From positions 29,497,691-29,561,690 of the forward strand of contig NC_035161.2 of the NCBI RefSeq assembly GCF_001659605.2: DNA of 64,000 nt, read 5' to 3'. A program made the position numbers and the translations under genes. Source of the stretch: Manihot esculenta (lineage: Eukaryota; Streptophyta; Magnoliopsida; Malpighiales; Euphorbiaceae). The notes below the pieces were generated by a model. It saw only the letters and a list, made by a program, of their open reading frames with translations, had not been told where the DNA came from and made no database searches. Shown here in pieces: positions 31,791-44,304 of this stretch; the first letter of the stretch is position 1, and the number at the start of each line of letters is the position of its first letter.

Positions 31791-34031
31791 TATTAAGAAG
31801 ACTATGATCTACAAAAATAAGGAAATCTTCTTGGTGGTGCCTTTAAGTTAATGGTGACTTTTCTCTGGCTACAAATCATTATGAAATTGATAACCATTCC
31901 TTTGTTTTCATTTATTAAGATGTGCTATTGAAGCATAGGCTCAAATCCAAAATTTAAAATTATGGTGCATTCTATCACCCGTGTAGCTTTCCCTACCCCT
32001 CCGGGCAGGGGAAGCCTCCCTCCCAACCTGAGAACATATTTGGATTGTTTGTAAATATTTTAATCTTTCTTTTATTACGGTAGATCTAGTGTATTGATAG
32101 TAGGATTTCTTTGTTGAGATCTGCCTTTGGCCTCTTTCTATTTGTATGCAAGAGCCTCTTGGGTTTTTGGTATTAAGTAGGGAGGAGGACCTCCTTTTGT
32201 GTTTCTGTTTTCTTTCCTTCTTGCTCTGTTTTAGTAGGTTGTTCTTACCGGTAGAAATTTATTTTCTAGACCTGTATATTACATATCCATTTTTTTGAGC
32301 TGCTATTTATTGGTTTCACAGTTTCTCTCCTTCTAGGTTCTTTCAAGTTTTGATTTCATGCAGTAGAAGAGAGGGTTGAAACCGTTCCAGAGTTTAGTTT
32401 TTTCCTGAAGAAGGTTACCTCTTAGGACACTAATGTTATCCTCAGGATATCTGGTCCTTTAAGACTATATGAGATTGAGAAGCTTGATGTATAGTTTTCT
32501 ATGTTTGTGGGGTGATGGCTCAGAAATGCCTTATTTTGTCGTCCATGTGCTTCCTTGGTTGCAAATAAGAAAGGAGTGGCACTGCAATTTCTCATGGTGG
32601 ATTTCTGTCTTTTGCAAATCAGATGATTTGTTCATACCATAGCTCTAGGATTTCTCTTTTTGGATTAGGCTTGTGGGTCTCCTATATCAGGCTTTGGGTT
32701 TGAAGAGCTTTGGCCATGTAACCTTTTGTCTATTTCAATATATTTCTATCTTTAGCAAAAAAAAAAAAAATACAATTTCTCTTCTTTTCTCCTCTTTTCT
32801 CTCTTCTGTTGTTCATCCAAATAAGAGAATTTAAAAAAAATTAGCTTTTTTCTTTTCTTTTCTCTCCAATTCCCTCAATCCAAACTAAGCATAATGGTTT
32901 TTTCTATCGGTTGAATCCTCTTCAGGGATGGTCTTTTAATAATATTTCAGTTGGTTATTATTCTTTATTCTGCTTGGATAGGTGGTCGTGAATTTCAAAA
33001 GACATATCTTCACCTTGCTTAGAGATTGGTTCTCCTTGAGAATGGTCCTTGATGTTTGGGCTACTGAAGACTCTTACCAATTTCGAGTTTGAGCTGCCTG
33101 ATCTATGTGCTCCTCAACTCAAGTGGTCTCTTCTGTTGCTTTATTCTACTGCTTCTTTGGTGAGCCTTATTATGTTGGAGGCAATGACAACAATAGCTTT
33201 AAACTTGCATTTAGAATTTTCTAAGTTTTCTAATTTGGTCATAGGTCTTGTGTAGAAAGCTCTAGAATATCTTGTAGTTATTGTAATTTATCCTACTATT
33301 TGTATTTTTGCTTGGCTTTGTGCATGAATACAATTTATAAAAGCTGTGTCCTCTTTCTAGTGTTTCTAGAGAGAGAATTTTATATCTTCGTGTCTTTTTT
33401 TTTTTTTTGATAAGGAGCAAGTCCTCTTTTGTGCGAACAGCCGGCTTTCTCTGCCCTTTTGAGTAAGGGGAACTCTCATTCTCTTCGTCTGAGTGTGGGT
33501 CGCCCTTACCACTATCGGGTGGAAGGTTTTTTAGTTTTTCTTTTGTTTCCTTTATTTTAGTTTTGGATTGTGATGATAGGTGGCGGTTTCTGCAAAGAAT
33601 TCTTATTTTTCCTATAGTATTCTGGTTGAAGAGACTAGATAAAAGAGAGTGTCCTTTTATTACAGTAGATACCTTCAGGGGGTCGATATCTGGCAGTTGA
33701 CGTTTACGGTGACTCTCAAGTACAGATATTTTTTAGAGTTTTGTCTACCACCCTCTCACGGTGTTTACCAATATCTTCTTTCTTGATCGAATATGTTGCT
33801 CTCCTCTTTACTCAAGTTCATGCATGTTGATATTAGATTTGGAGACTCCATACCTATGGTTTTAATCATACTGTCGGCAACGAAGAAGAGCTTTTTGAAT
33901 GAAATTTTTATTCTTCTCTTTGTTTTTAGCCTCTTGGCATTAAAGTTGAAGTTGAAGTCTCCCTTTGTTGCTTTTGATTTTTTTCTGTATTGTTGGTAGA
34001 TTTTTAGCTTAGTGTTTACATGTCTTACTCG
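31791..34031. other. Non-coding DNA with probable non-LTR tails
   Basis: No gene recognised. A CTTTAGC plus A-run ends at about 32772, and a T-run followed by GATAAGGAGCAAG lies at about 33396. Both look like ends of non-LTR elements in opposite reading directions. Reading frames of 68 codons at 33049 and 33793 show no domain. The sequence from ~33400 to 34036 resumes at 43406 across the chromovirus insertion. Confidence 0.55.
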
Positions 34032-34036
34032 TTATT
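34032..34036. repeat. Left target-site duplication TTATT
   Basis: TTATT precedes TGTAACGACCCG and recurs at 43406-43410 after the right LTR. Confidence 0.93.
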
Positions 34037-36046
34037 TGTAACGACCCGAAAATCGGACCGCTACCGGCGCTAGGATCTAGATCGGCTTAAGGCCGCCGAG
34101 ACCCGTAGCAAGCCTAACATGTAACCTGTAAACCTGTATAATCCCATACATGATCAACAACATGCATAAAAATTAAAACTTTTCTTTCCATGTCCATCAA
34201 CCAAACTCAACCTGCATAAACATGACTTCTTTACTCTATCCGGACTCCTGCTATAACCTGTGCCTGCAAGCCTGGGGGTAAAGGGAGAGGGGTGAGCTAA
34301 AAGCCCAGTGAGTAGAACTATAAAACATATTAACGCTATGCTTTAATGAAATACATCATAACACAGACAATTCACATAAGGGTTGGGTGAACTTGTCACC
34401 AAATAGTCCAAGTTAACTCTGTGCCAGGCCGTAGCATGGGGTCCTGGTCTTCCTGTCATACATACATTACTTACCATTTTCCCAGGGCCTCCTCTGGGCT
34501 CCTGGTCTTCGAGTCCCATAACCGTGCCTTACTCTTTGCCAGGCCGTAGAATGGAGTCCTGGTCTTTCCTTAACTCTGTGCCAGGCCGTAGCATGGGGTC
34601 CTGGTCTTCCTGTCTTGAACTAATTGGGTCATCCAACATTCACCCACATCAACAACAATTTATGCAATGCGGCATATTCGTGAAAACTAATGCAATCATC
34701 CTATTGCATAATCATGATGCATGAAACATGATAAATCATTTAATTTAAAAGATTAAGTTTAGTTCCACTCACCTCTGGCTGACTCTGACAACACCGAAGC
34801 AGCTGGACTCACTGCTGGGGTCCTCGGTTCCTCGGGTCCGAACCTACACAGGTGGACTCAAATGAGGGACCAAACATACTTGAACATGACTCTAAGATAC
34901 TCCCCAAAAACCCCCTAAAACATCATGAAAACATCACATAAAAACATGCAAGAAATGGCTGAACAGGGCACTTTCGGCGGCAGGTTCGGCGGCCGAAAGT
35001 CCCTCCAGAGCCGAAAGTCAGGCACTTTCGGCGGCACCTTCGGCGGCCGAAAGTCCCAGACAGATCCGAAAGTCTTCTTTCGGGGGCAAGCTTCGGCAGC
35101 CGAATGCTGCCTCCACAAGGGGGGTTCGGCGGCCGAAAGTTCCTTCGGCTGCCGAACCTGGTTTCTCCCAAATGGGCAGAAACTTGGTTCACATGAACCT
35201 CTTGCCTCCCAAAGCTTCAAATCATGCATATAGCTCAACTAAAACATGCATAAAGGTTCCTAGGGGTCTCAAACAATCAAATACCCCAACTACAACACTT
35301 CAAACACACACAATCAACACACATTGTCCATGAACATACATTTATACCCATAAACTCCAAAAACATAACCATAACCTAAACATGCATTCTAACCCATAGA
35401 TCTTGCATAAAACTTATTTAAAACATAAATCGAGCTTAAGATCGGCTCTTACCTCTTGAAGATCGAGAGAGACGACCAAAAACTCGGAGTTGGGAGAGAT
35501 TTGGTTCTTGAACCTCCAAGCTCCAAAACTTTGCTCAAAAGCCCAAATCTTCAAAACCAAGTTAAAACAAATGAAAATCTTGAAAGATTTAGAGGAAGAA
35601 CATCAAAAATGGGTGAGGGACGGTGGAGAGCTCACCTTGGCCGAAAATGGGGAAAAACTCGCCCTTTTTCGGCTAAGGGACCCTTTTGTAGTTGCTGGCC
35701 ATACCACGTTCGGGGGCCGAATGTGCTTCCGCATGCATGAAATGTTCGGCGGCCGAACTTGAGGTTCGGCGGCCGAACCTGGACTTCCCTCACTCATGCT
35801 TTCGGGGGCCTAACGTGCCTCCAAAACGCATGCAAGTTCGGCGGCCGAACTTGACTTTCGGCGGCCGAACCTGGGTTTTCCTCCAAAGACTTTTCATGTA
35901 AAAACTCATTTTACTTCATACTTAAAACCATTAAAAACATGAAAATATTTTATAAATACATGATTTTACCCTTCTAGAGGTCTCCGACATCCGAGATTCC
36001 ACCGGACGGTAGGAATTCCGGTATCGGAGTCTAGCCGGGTATTACA
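34037..36046 (-). repeat. 3' LTR of chromovirus (left copy)
   Basis: On the plus strand it runs TGTAACGACCCG to GGGTATTACA. It contains three near-copies of a ~28-bp GGCCGTAG(C/A)ATGG(G/A)GTCC segment (34430-34615) and about nine TTCGGCGGCCGAA-type palindromes at 34970-35155 and 35700-35870. Reading frames inside the LTR are repeat-driven and not genes. Confidence 0.96.
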
Positions 36047-36060
36047 TTCTCCCCCCCTTA
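36047..36060 (-). other. Polypurine tract of chromovirus
   Basis: The minus strand reads TAAGGGGGGGAGAA directly before the 3' LTR start TGTAATACC. Confidence 0.9.
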
Positions 36061-36140
36061 AGAACATTCGTCCCCGAATGTTCCTCAACTAGGACATGCA
36101 AAGCATACATCATAACATACAAAACACATAAATACTAACC

Positions 36141-37949
36141 TTAAAAGAGATGGGGATATTGCTGGAACATGGACTCCCGTGTCTCCCAAGTGCATTCTTC
36201 CAGATTGTGGTGGTTCCAAAGAACCTTCACCATCGGGATTTCCTTGTTTCTTAGCTTCCTAATCTGGGTGTCTAAGATCCGTACTGGCTGCTCAACATAG
36301 GTGAGATCCTCTTGGATCTCCACATCAGGCTCACTAAGAACCTTGCTCGGATCTGACACAAACTTCCTCAACATGGAAACATGGAAAACCGGATGGATTC
36401 TTTCCATCGAAGCAGGTAAATCTAGCTTGTACGACACATTCCCAATCCTTTGCAGGACTTCGAAGGGTCCGATGTACCGTGGAGCCAGTTTACCTTTCTT
36501 CCCAAATCGAACCACTCCTTTCATTGGAGACACCTTGAGCAATACCAGATCCCCCTCCTGAAACTCTACTTGCCTTCTGCGGATGTCTGCATAACTCTTC
36601 TGTCTGCTTGCAGCCGTCTTGATTCTTTCTCTGATTATGGGTACCACCCTGCTGGTGACCTCTACTAGCTCAGGCCCTGCTAAGGCCTTTTCTCCAACTT
36701 CCTCCCAGCAAACAGGTGACCTGCACTTCCTCCCATATAAAGCTTCATATGGAGCCATCCCGATGCTAGCATGATGGCTGTTATTGTAGGCAAACTCCAC
36801 CAAAGGTAGATGCTGCCTCCAAGAACCGCCAAAGTCCAGCACACACATTCTTAGCATATCTTCTATGGTCTGGATGGTCCTCTCTAACTGTCCGTCTGTC
36901 TGTGGATGGAAGGCAGTGCTAAAATCCAACCTGGTACCCAAGGCATCCTGCAGACTCCGCCAAAACCTGGAGGTGAATTGGGGTCGTCTATCTGACATAA
37001 TAGAAACAGGAACCCCATGCAGTCTGACTATCTCATCAATATACACCTGCGCCAACTTGTCCACAGAATAGCCACTCCTGACAGGGATGAAGTGAGCATA
37101 TTTGGTGAGTCTGTCCACAATCACCCATATGGAGTCCAATCTGTTGGACGTCGCCGGTAACCCCACTACGAAGTCCATAGCTATATTCTCCCATTTCCAT
37201 TTTGGAATAGGTAGCGGGTTGAGCATTCTAGCCGGCTTCTGATGTTCCAGCTTCACCCTTTGACATATTTCGCAGGCTGACACAAACTGTGCCACTTCTC
37301 TCTTCATAGCTGGCCACCAATAAACCTTTTTCAGATCTTGATACATCTTGGTGGCTCCGGGGTGAATGTTGTATCTTGCATTATGAGCCTCTCTCATAAT
37401 GTTTCCTTTTAGCCCTATGTCATCTGGTACACATAAACGACTCCCATAGCGGAGGATCCCCTTATTGTCGAATCTGAACTCACTGTCCTTGCCTGACTGA
37501 ACAGTCCTGGCAATCTTCACTAACTCTGGGTCCTCATGCTGTTTCTGAGCTACCTGCTCCAGAAACACGGGTGTCACTTTCATCTGAGCAACCAAGGCAC
37601 CTGTACCAGACAACTCCAACTGTAGACCTTCATCAATGAGTTTGTAAAACTCCTTCACCACTGGTCTCCTCTCTGCCGTGATGTGGGATAGACTGCCTAG
37701 TGACTTCCGGCTTAGGGCGTCTGCCACAACATTCGCCTTACCCGGATGATACTGAATCTTGCAATCATAGTCACTCAGCAGCTCTACCCATCTCCTCTGC
37801 CTCAAGTTCAAATCTCTTTGACTCAGGATGTACTGCAGGCTTTTATGATCTGTGAAGATCTCACATTTTACCCCATAGAGGTAGTGCCTCCACATCTTGA
37901 GTGCAAAGATTACTGCTGCCATCTCAAGGTCATGCGTGGGGTAATTCAA
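36141..37949 (-). pseudogene. Chromovirus RNase H (part), integrase and chromodomain
   Basis: 602 open codons beginning inside RNase H ([25 protein letters not shown]). The integrase zinc finger follows ([18 protein letters not shown]...CEICQRVK), then the DDE core ([26 protein letters not shown]), the GPY-like module ([22 protein letters not shown]) and a chromodomain-like tail ([16 protein letters not shown]). It is separated from the upstream pol frame by a TAG at about 37963, where the family has Gln. The chromodomain is thought to steer integration to heterochromatin. Confidence 0.93.
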
Positions 37950-37964
37950 CTCATGCTTCTTTAG

Positions 37965-38408
37965 CTACCTCGAAGCATAAGCAATCACCCTCTCATTCTG
38001 CATAAGCACACAACCCAGTCCCACACGGGACGCATCACAAAAGACTGTAAAGTCCTCACCACTAGATGGCAGAGCTAAAACTGGCGCTGAAGTCAACCTC
38101 TTCTTGAGCTCTTCAAAACTCTCTTCGCACTGGTCAGTCCACACAAACTTCTGATTCTTCCTGGTTAGTCTGGTTAGAGGAGCTGCTATTTTTGAGAAGT
38201 CCTGAACGAACCTCCTGTAGTAACCTGCCAAACCCAAGAAACTCCTGATCTCCGTTACTGAAGTGGGTCTAGGCCAGTTAGCCACAGTTTCTGTCTTCTT
38301 GGGGTCCACCTCTATCCCATTCTCCGACACTACATGCCCCAAGAATGAAATGCTCCTCAGCCAGAACTCACACTTAGAGAACTTGGCATATAAGCCATGT
38401 TCCCTCAA
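37965..38408 (-). pseudogene. Chromovirus RT C-terminus and RNase H start
   Basis: This frame covers the end of RT ([20 protein letters not shown], then [22 protein letters not shown]) and the first part of RNase H ([18 protein letters not shown]) with catalytic Asp in FCDAS. It is bounded by TAG codons at about 38409-38411 upstream and about 37963 downstream, both at positions where the family has Gln (CAG). Confidence 0.92.
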
Positions 38409-38411
38409 GGT

Positions 38412-39734
38412 CTATAGAACCAACCTCAGATGATGGGCATGCTCCTCTGCATTCCTGGAATACACTAAGATATCATCTATGAAGACAATAACGAAGTGAT
38501 CCAGGTACTGGCTAAACACTCTATTCATGAGATTCATGAATGCTGCAGGGGCGTTGGTTAACCCGAACGGCATTACAAGGAACTCAAAATGCCCATATCT
38601 GGTCCTGAAAGCTGTCTTTGGTACATCTTCCTCTCTGATCCTCAGCTGATGATACCCCGATCTCAGATCTATTTTGGAGAAACAACCCGCTCCTGCTAGC
38701 TGGTCGAATAGATCGTCGATCCTTGGCAATGGGTACCTATTTTTGGTAGTGACTTTGTTCAACTGCCTGTAGTCGATACAAAGTCTGAGGGATCCATCCT
38801 TCTTTCTCACAAACAAAACTGGAGCACCCCAGGGTGAGGTACTCGGTCGGATGAAGCCCTTGTCTACCAGCTCCTGTAACTGCTCCTTCAACTCTTTCAA
38901 TTCTGCTGGCGCCATCCTGTAGGGAGGAATAGAGATCGATCGGGTTCCAGGCATCAGTTCTATCTCGAACTCTATCTCCCTAGCAGGTGGTAAACCTGGC
39001 AGCTCGTCTGGGAACACATCTAAGAACTCTCTAACCACTGGCACCGAGGCGGGCTCTCTGACCTGACTGCTAAGCTCTCTCACATGAGCCAAATACCCTT
39101 GACATCCCTTCCTAAGCAACCTACGAGCCTGAAGAGCTGATATCAGACCTCTAGGTGTACCCCTCCTGTCTCCTCTGAAGACAACCTCAGACCCATCCTG
39201 ACCTCTGAACCTGACTACCTTGTCCCTGCAGTCCAAGGTAGCACCATGGGTAGATAGCCAGTCCATCCCTAGAATGACGTCAAAATCTGTCAAATCTAGA
39301 ACCACTAGGTCGGCAGACAAGCATCTTCCCTCAACAAACACAGGACTACACTGGCAGACTGACTCTGCCACTGATGAATCACACTTGGGTCCACTGACCC
39401 AGAGAGGACACTCTAACCCAGAAGTCATCAACCCCAACCTCTCAACGGCTCTCGGTGCAATAAAAGAATGAGATGCACCAGGGTTCATTAAGGCATACAC
39501 ATCTGAACAACCAATAATTAAGTTACCTGTCACTACGGTGTTAGATGCATCTGCCTCCTGCTGTGTCATTGTGAAGATCCGTGCTGGAGCTGATGGACCT
39601 TCACCTCTGAAACCCGCTGAAGAAGAGGCTGCTCCTCTCCCTCTGCCTCTGCCACTGGCCTGAGTCATGGCTGGAGCTGCTGGCTGCGCTACACTGCCTG
39701 AAGCTGTCTGCTGGGACTGAGCCATCGGGGCCAC
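38412..39734 (-). pseudogene. Chromovirus protease and reverse transcriptase
   Basis: After a Gln/Ser/Gly linker, the retropepsin-like domain has its active site as [11 protein letters not shown], where the family normally has an Asp (DPGA); the catalytic Asp is therefore Asn here. [11 protein letters not shown] follows. RT has the blocks [66 protein letters not shown] and the FIDD catalytic box ([12 protein letters not shown]). The frame is separated from gag by a TGA at about 39744 and from the rest of RT by a TAG at about 38409. Confidence 0.94.
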
Positions 39735-39746
39735 TCTTGGACAATC

Positions 39747-41135
39747 TCAAGCTATATGCCCCTCCTGACCACATCTGAAGCAGGTGTTCGTCCCAACCCG
39801 ACATACTCCCTTGTGTGGCCTACCACACCTTGCACAACTTGGAATATCCGCACCAGAGCTTGAGCCACTCCTAAATCCCAGACTGGACTTGACTTTACTC
39901 CAGAACTTGTTCTTCTTACCCTTGGGTTTACCCCATCTCTTACTGCCTGAAGCTGCTGCACTCAAGGTAGAGGGATCTAACCTTCCCCCACCCGGAGTTT
40001 TAGAACCAGAAGCTTGTGCCACTGTCTGCTTAACTGTCCCCTGAATGATGGCACTGGCCTCCATTTTCCTGGCCATATCTACTATGGCATGGAAGCTCTC
40101 CCTGTCCACTGACTGGATTAAGGAGGAATACCTGGAATGAAGCTTCATGACATACCTCCTTGACTTCTTCGAATCTGTATCCAGACTTTGCCCAGCAAAA
40201 GGCAACAGCTCCAAAAATCTGTCGGTGTACTCCTCTACACTCATTTCATCCGTCTGCCTCAACTGTTCGAACTCTATCATCTTCAGCTCCCTTGAACTAT
40301 CGGGAAAAGCCCATCCTGCAAACTCGTTTGCAAACTCTTTCCAAGTCATGCTGTCCACCCTCGGATTCACATAATTCTTAAACCACTCACGGGCCTTCTT
40401 GCATTTTAATGTGAACCCAGCCATCTGAATGGCTCTACTGTCATCCTCCCCTAACTCCTCTGTAATAGCCTTGACCCTCTCAAGATACACAAACGGGTCA
40501 TCACCTGACTCAAACTGGGGAGCACCCAACTTCATATATTCCGTCATCTTGACTTTGCTTCTACCAGATGAGCTAGGCCTAAGTGGTTGAATTTCTGGAA
40601 CTGGGGTTTCTGCTGATGGTGGAGGAGGTGCAACATTTTCTGTGGTAGGGTTTGCTGGATTTTGATAGTATGGTGGGGGTGGATACATTGGGTATTGTGA
40701 ATATGGTGGGTAGTATGGTGGGTATGGCATCTGTGTGGGATAAGGGGTGAAGCTAGGGTAATCCGATGTGCCTCCCATCGAATACCCAGGGTTTTGTGAG
40801 AAGGGTGGGTAGTATGGTGGCTGAACAAATCCCGAGGCCTGAGTGCCTCCTTGGGACTCTCCCATTCCTTCTTCTGACATACTGACTCCCAAACTGCCAT
40901 CCCTCCTCTGTTCTATGTCCATATCATCCCCCATATCCTCTGACGCTCCTCCCTGAACTGTTCCTCTAACTGATCTGCTCCTACCCAGATCCAGAGACCT
41001 TCTAGGTTCTCTCACTGCTCTTTCCCTGTTAGACCTGCTAGACATTGCCCTAGGCAATGCTGGAGGACGGGCGCTCATGCCCTCATCCTCAGGTGGCACT
41101 CTAGTCAATCTTGCTGATCGACGAGTTCCTCTCAT
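39747..41135 (-). pseudogene. Chromovirus gag
   Basis: From the likely start (MRGTRRSARLTRVPPEDEG) the frame holds a Pro/Tyr-rich region (YPPYYPPYSQYPMYPPPPYY) and the gag capsid domain (FESGDDPFVYLERVKAITEE, AREWFKNYV, TWKEFANEF, MIEFEQLRQTDEMSVEEYTD). A first Cys pair (CARCGRPHKGVC) and a CCHC knuckle (CFRCGQEGH) follow. A TGA interrupts the frame right after the knuckle, so gag and pol are disconnected. The frame is open upstream to 41201, but the Met at 41135 fits the family N-terminus better. Confidence 0.92.
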
Positions 41136-41380
41136 CCTATTTCTGAAAAACAGCACATAACAATCAATCATTAGCATCATATGGTTCATGTGGGCACACA
41201 TGAACCCTCATCACATACATCACATATCATTAATGCACATACATTTTATCATGGCATTTCATATCATTATGCAAGACAGGACTCCACATCCTATCCTAGT
41301 GGACATGATCTTCCTATTGTGCTTGACCTTCTATAACCTCTATGAGCCCGACACTCTAGGTCCGACCATATGAACCTAGG

Positions 41381-41392
41381 GCTCTGATACCA
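41381..41392 (-). other. Primer-binding site of chromovirus
   Basis: The minus strand reads TGGTATCAGAGC, three nt inside the 5' LTR end at 41396; initiator tRNA-Met type. Confidence 0.92.
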
Positions 41393-41395
41393 TTC

Positions 41396-43405
41396 TGTAA
41401 CGACCCGAAAATCGGACCGCTACCGGCGCTAGGATCCAGATCGGCTTAAGGCCGCCGAGACCCGTAGAAAGCCTAACATGTAACCTGTAAACCTGTATAA
41501 TCCCATACATGATCAACAACATGCATAAAAATTAAAACTTTTCTTTCCATGTCCATCAACCAAACTCAACCTGCATAAACATGACTTCTTTACTCTATCC
41601 GGACTCCTGCTATAACCTGTGCCTGCAAGCCTGGGGGTAAAGGGAGAGGGGTGAGCTAAAAGCCCAGTGAGTAGAACTATAAAACATATTAACGCTATGC
41701 TTTAATGAAATGCATCATAACACAGACAATTCACATAAGGGTTGGGTGAACTTGTCACCAAATAGTCCAAGTTAACTCTGTGCCAGGCCGTAGCATGGGG
41801 TCCTGGTCTTCCTGTCATACATACATTACTTACCATTTTCCCAGGGCCTCCTCTGGGCTCCTGGTCTTCGAGTCCCATAACCGTGCCTTACTCTGTGCCA
41901 GGCCGTAGAATGGGGTCCTGGTCTTTCCTTAACTCTGTGCCAGGCCGTAGCATGGGGTCCTGGTCTTCCTGTCTTGGACTAATTGGGTCATCCAACATTC
42001 ACCCACATCAACAACAATTTATGCAATGCGGCATATTCGTGAAAACTAATGCAATCATCCTATTGCATAATCATGATGCATGAAACATGATCAAGCATTT
42101 AATTTAAAAGATTAAGTTTAGTTCCACTCACCTCTGGCTGACTCTGACAACACCGAAGCAGCTGGACTCACTGCTGGGGTCCTCGGTTCCTCGGGTCCGA
42201 ACCTACACAAGTGGACTCAAATGAGGGACCAAACATACTTGAACATGACTCTAAGATACTCCCCAAAAAACCCCTAAAACATCATGAAAACATCACATAA
42301 AAACATGCAAGAAATGGCTGAACAGGGCACTTTCGGCGGTAGGTTCGGCGGCCGAAAGTCCCTCCAGAGCCGAAAGTCAGGCACTTTCGGCGGCACCTTC
42401 GGCGGCCGAAAGTCCCAGACAGATCCGAAAGTCTTCTTTCGGGGGCAAGCTTCGGCAGCCGAATGCTGCCTCCACAAGGGGGGTTCGGCGGCCGAAAGTT
42501 CCTTCGGCTGCCGAACCTGGTTTCTCCCAAATGGGCAGAAACTTGGCTCACATGAACCTCTTGCCTCCCAAAGCTTCAAATCATGCATATAGCTCAACTA
42601 AAACATGCATAAAGGTTCCTAGGGGTCTCAAACAATCAAATACCCCAACTACAACACTTCAAACACACACAATCAACACTCATTGTCCATGAACATACAT
42701 TTATACCCATAAACTCCAAAAACATAACCATAACCTAAACATGCATTCTAACCCATAGATCTTGCATAAAACTTATTTAAAACATAAATCGAGCTTAAGA
42801 TCGGCTCTTACCTCTTGAAGATCGAGAGAGACGACCAAAAACTCGGAGTTGGGAGAGATTTGGTTCTTGAACCTCCAAGCTCCAAAACTTTGCTCAAAAG
42901 CCCAAATCTTCAAAACCAAGTTAAAACAAATGAAAATCTTGAAAGATTTAGAGGAAGAACATCAAAAATGGGTGAGGGACGGCGGAGAGCTCACCTTGGC
43001 CGAAAATGGTAAAAAACTCGCCCGTTTTCGGCTAAGGGACCCTTTTATAGTGGCTGGCCAGACCACGTTCGGGGGCCGAATGTGCCTCCGCATGCATGAA
43101 ATGTTCGGCGGCTGAACTTGAGGTTCGGTGGCCGAACCTGGACTTCCCTCACTCATGCTTTCGGGGGCCTAACGTGCCTCCAAAACGCATGCAAGTTCGG
43201 CGGCCGAACTTGACTTTCGGCGGCCGAACCTGGGTTTTCCTCCAAAGACTTTTCATGCAAAAACTCATTTTACTTCATACTTAAAACCATTAAAAACATG
43301 AAAACATTTTATAAATACATGATTTTACCCTTCTAGAGGTCTCCGACATCCGAGATTCCACCGGACGGTAGGAATTCCGGTATCGGAGTCTAGCCGGGTA
43401 TTTCA
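41396..43405 (-). repeat. 5' LTR of chromovirus (right copy)
   Basis: It matches 34037-36046. The outer terminus reads TTTCA instead of TTACA, so one base of the conserved LTR end has changed since insertion. It is followed by TSD copy TTATT at 43406-43410. Confidence 0.96.
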
Positions 43406-43410
43406 TTATT

Positions 43411-43825
43411 TGTTGATTTAGAGTTGATTCTTCTCTTGTGACTCCAAAAGCTAGAATGATGGTATTGACCACAATGTTGACCAAAGGAAAGATTGTCTTT
43501 CAAAATTTTCAGCTTCATTAGGATTTGACAGTATTAGGTCGGATCCTGTTTTTAAGTTATTTATAGTTGGGTCTTTAGTTTTTTTTTTTTTAATAAAAAA
43601 ATTGTGTTGTTTCGGCTTCATGCCTTGCTAATGAATTTCTTTTATGCCTTTGATAAAAGAAATTAAGAAAAAAAAAAAAGAAAAAGAAAAGTAAGCATAG
43701 AACAACCGAAATTCGATAAATTGTTTTAGCCAAAAAAGACTGGAAACTTAGAGAGGGTTTTGCTCATAAAACCAGAATAGGACCAGAGAAAATAAGAGTG
43801 CTTTGCAATCGCAACTACTCTGGGG
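43411..43825 (+). repeat. Rest of non-LTR-like sequence with A-rich tail
   Basis: It continues the sequence interrupted at 34036 and ends CTAATGAATTTC...CCTTTGATAAAA and an A/G-rich run at about 43655-43690, like a LINE 3' end. No gene. Confidence 0.45.
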
Positions 43826-44296
43826 TAGGGGTGAGCATTCGGTCGGTTCGGTTCAAAATCGAACCGAACCGAATAAACTGAAAACCGAAATTTGAGTGTT
43901 TATGAAAACCGAACCGAACCGATTTTGGTCAGAAATCGAATCGAACTGAACCGGTCTGATTCGGTTCGGTTTGATTCAGTTTGATCGGTTTCGATTTTTA
44001 ATAATTTTTTTATTTTTTACACTTTATTTTTAATATTTTAAAATTTAATTAAAATATTTTAATTTTAATATGATTTAATTTCTATATATTATTGAAAAAA
44101 CATATTATTATTACTAATCGGTTCGGTTCGGTTTTTTCGGTTTTTTTCTGATCAAAACCGAACCGAACCGAAATAACCGAAATTTTTGAAATTAAAAACC
44201 GAATCAAACCGAAATATATAAAAAACCGAACCAAATTTTCAAATCGGTTCGATTCGATCATTTTTTTCGATTTGAACCGAATACTGCTCACCCCTA
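43826..44296. mobile_element. hAT-type MITE, 471 bp
   Basis: Terminal inverted repeats TAGGGGTGAGCA / TGCTCACCCCTA are flanked by a perfect 8-bp target-site duplication CTCTGGGG (43818-43825 and 44297-44304). Sub-terminal regions are packed with CGGTTCGGTT / AACCGAACCG words in both orientations. The 8-bp TSD and TIR style indicate the hAT superfamily. There is no coding capacity. Confidence 0.93.
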
Positions 44297-44304
44297 CTCT
44301 GGGG

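Larger units (their letters stand above)
34037..43405 (-). mobile_element. Ty3/gypsy chromovirus, full length, inactivated
   Basis: It spans 9369 bp with two LTRs of 2010 bp each, TSD TTATT, initiator-Met-type PBS, polypurine tract, and gag-protease-RT-RNase H-integrase-chromodomain in the order diagnostic of Ty3 elements. The C-terminal chromodomain-like tail places it among chromoviruses, probably the Tekay/Del clade. Three in-frame stops and a changed protease active site make it non-functional. LTRs differ at about 25 positions by eye (~1.2 %). Confidence 0.95.

Noticed and set aside
34915..35238. 107- and 102-codon frames in the chromovirus LTRs
   Set aside because: Present in both LTRs, produced by the CGGCCG-rich palindrome clusters, without homology.
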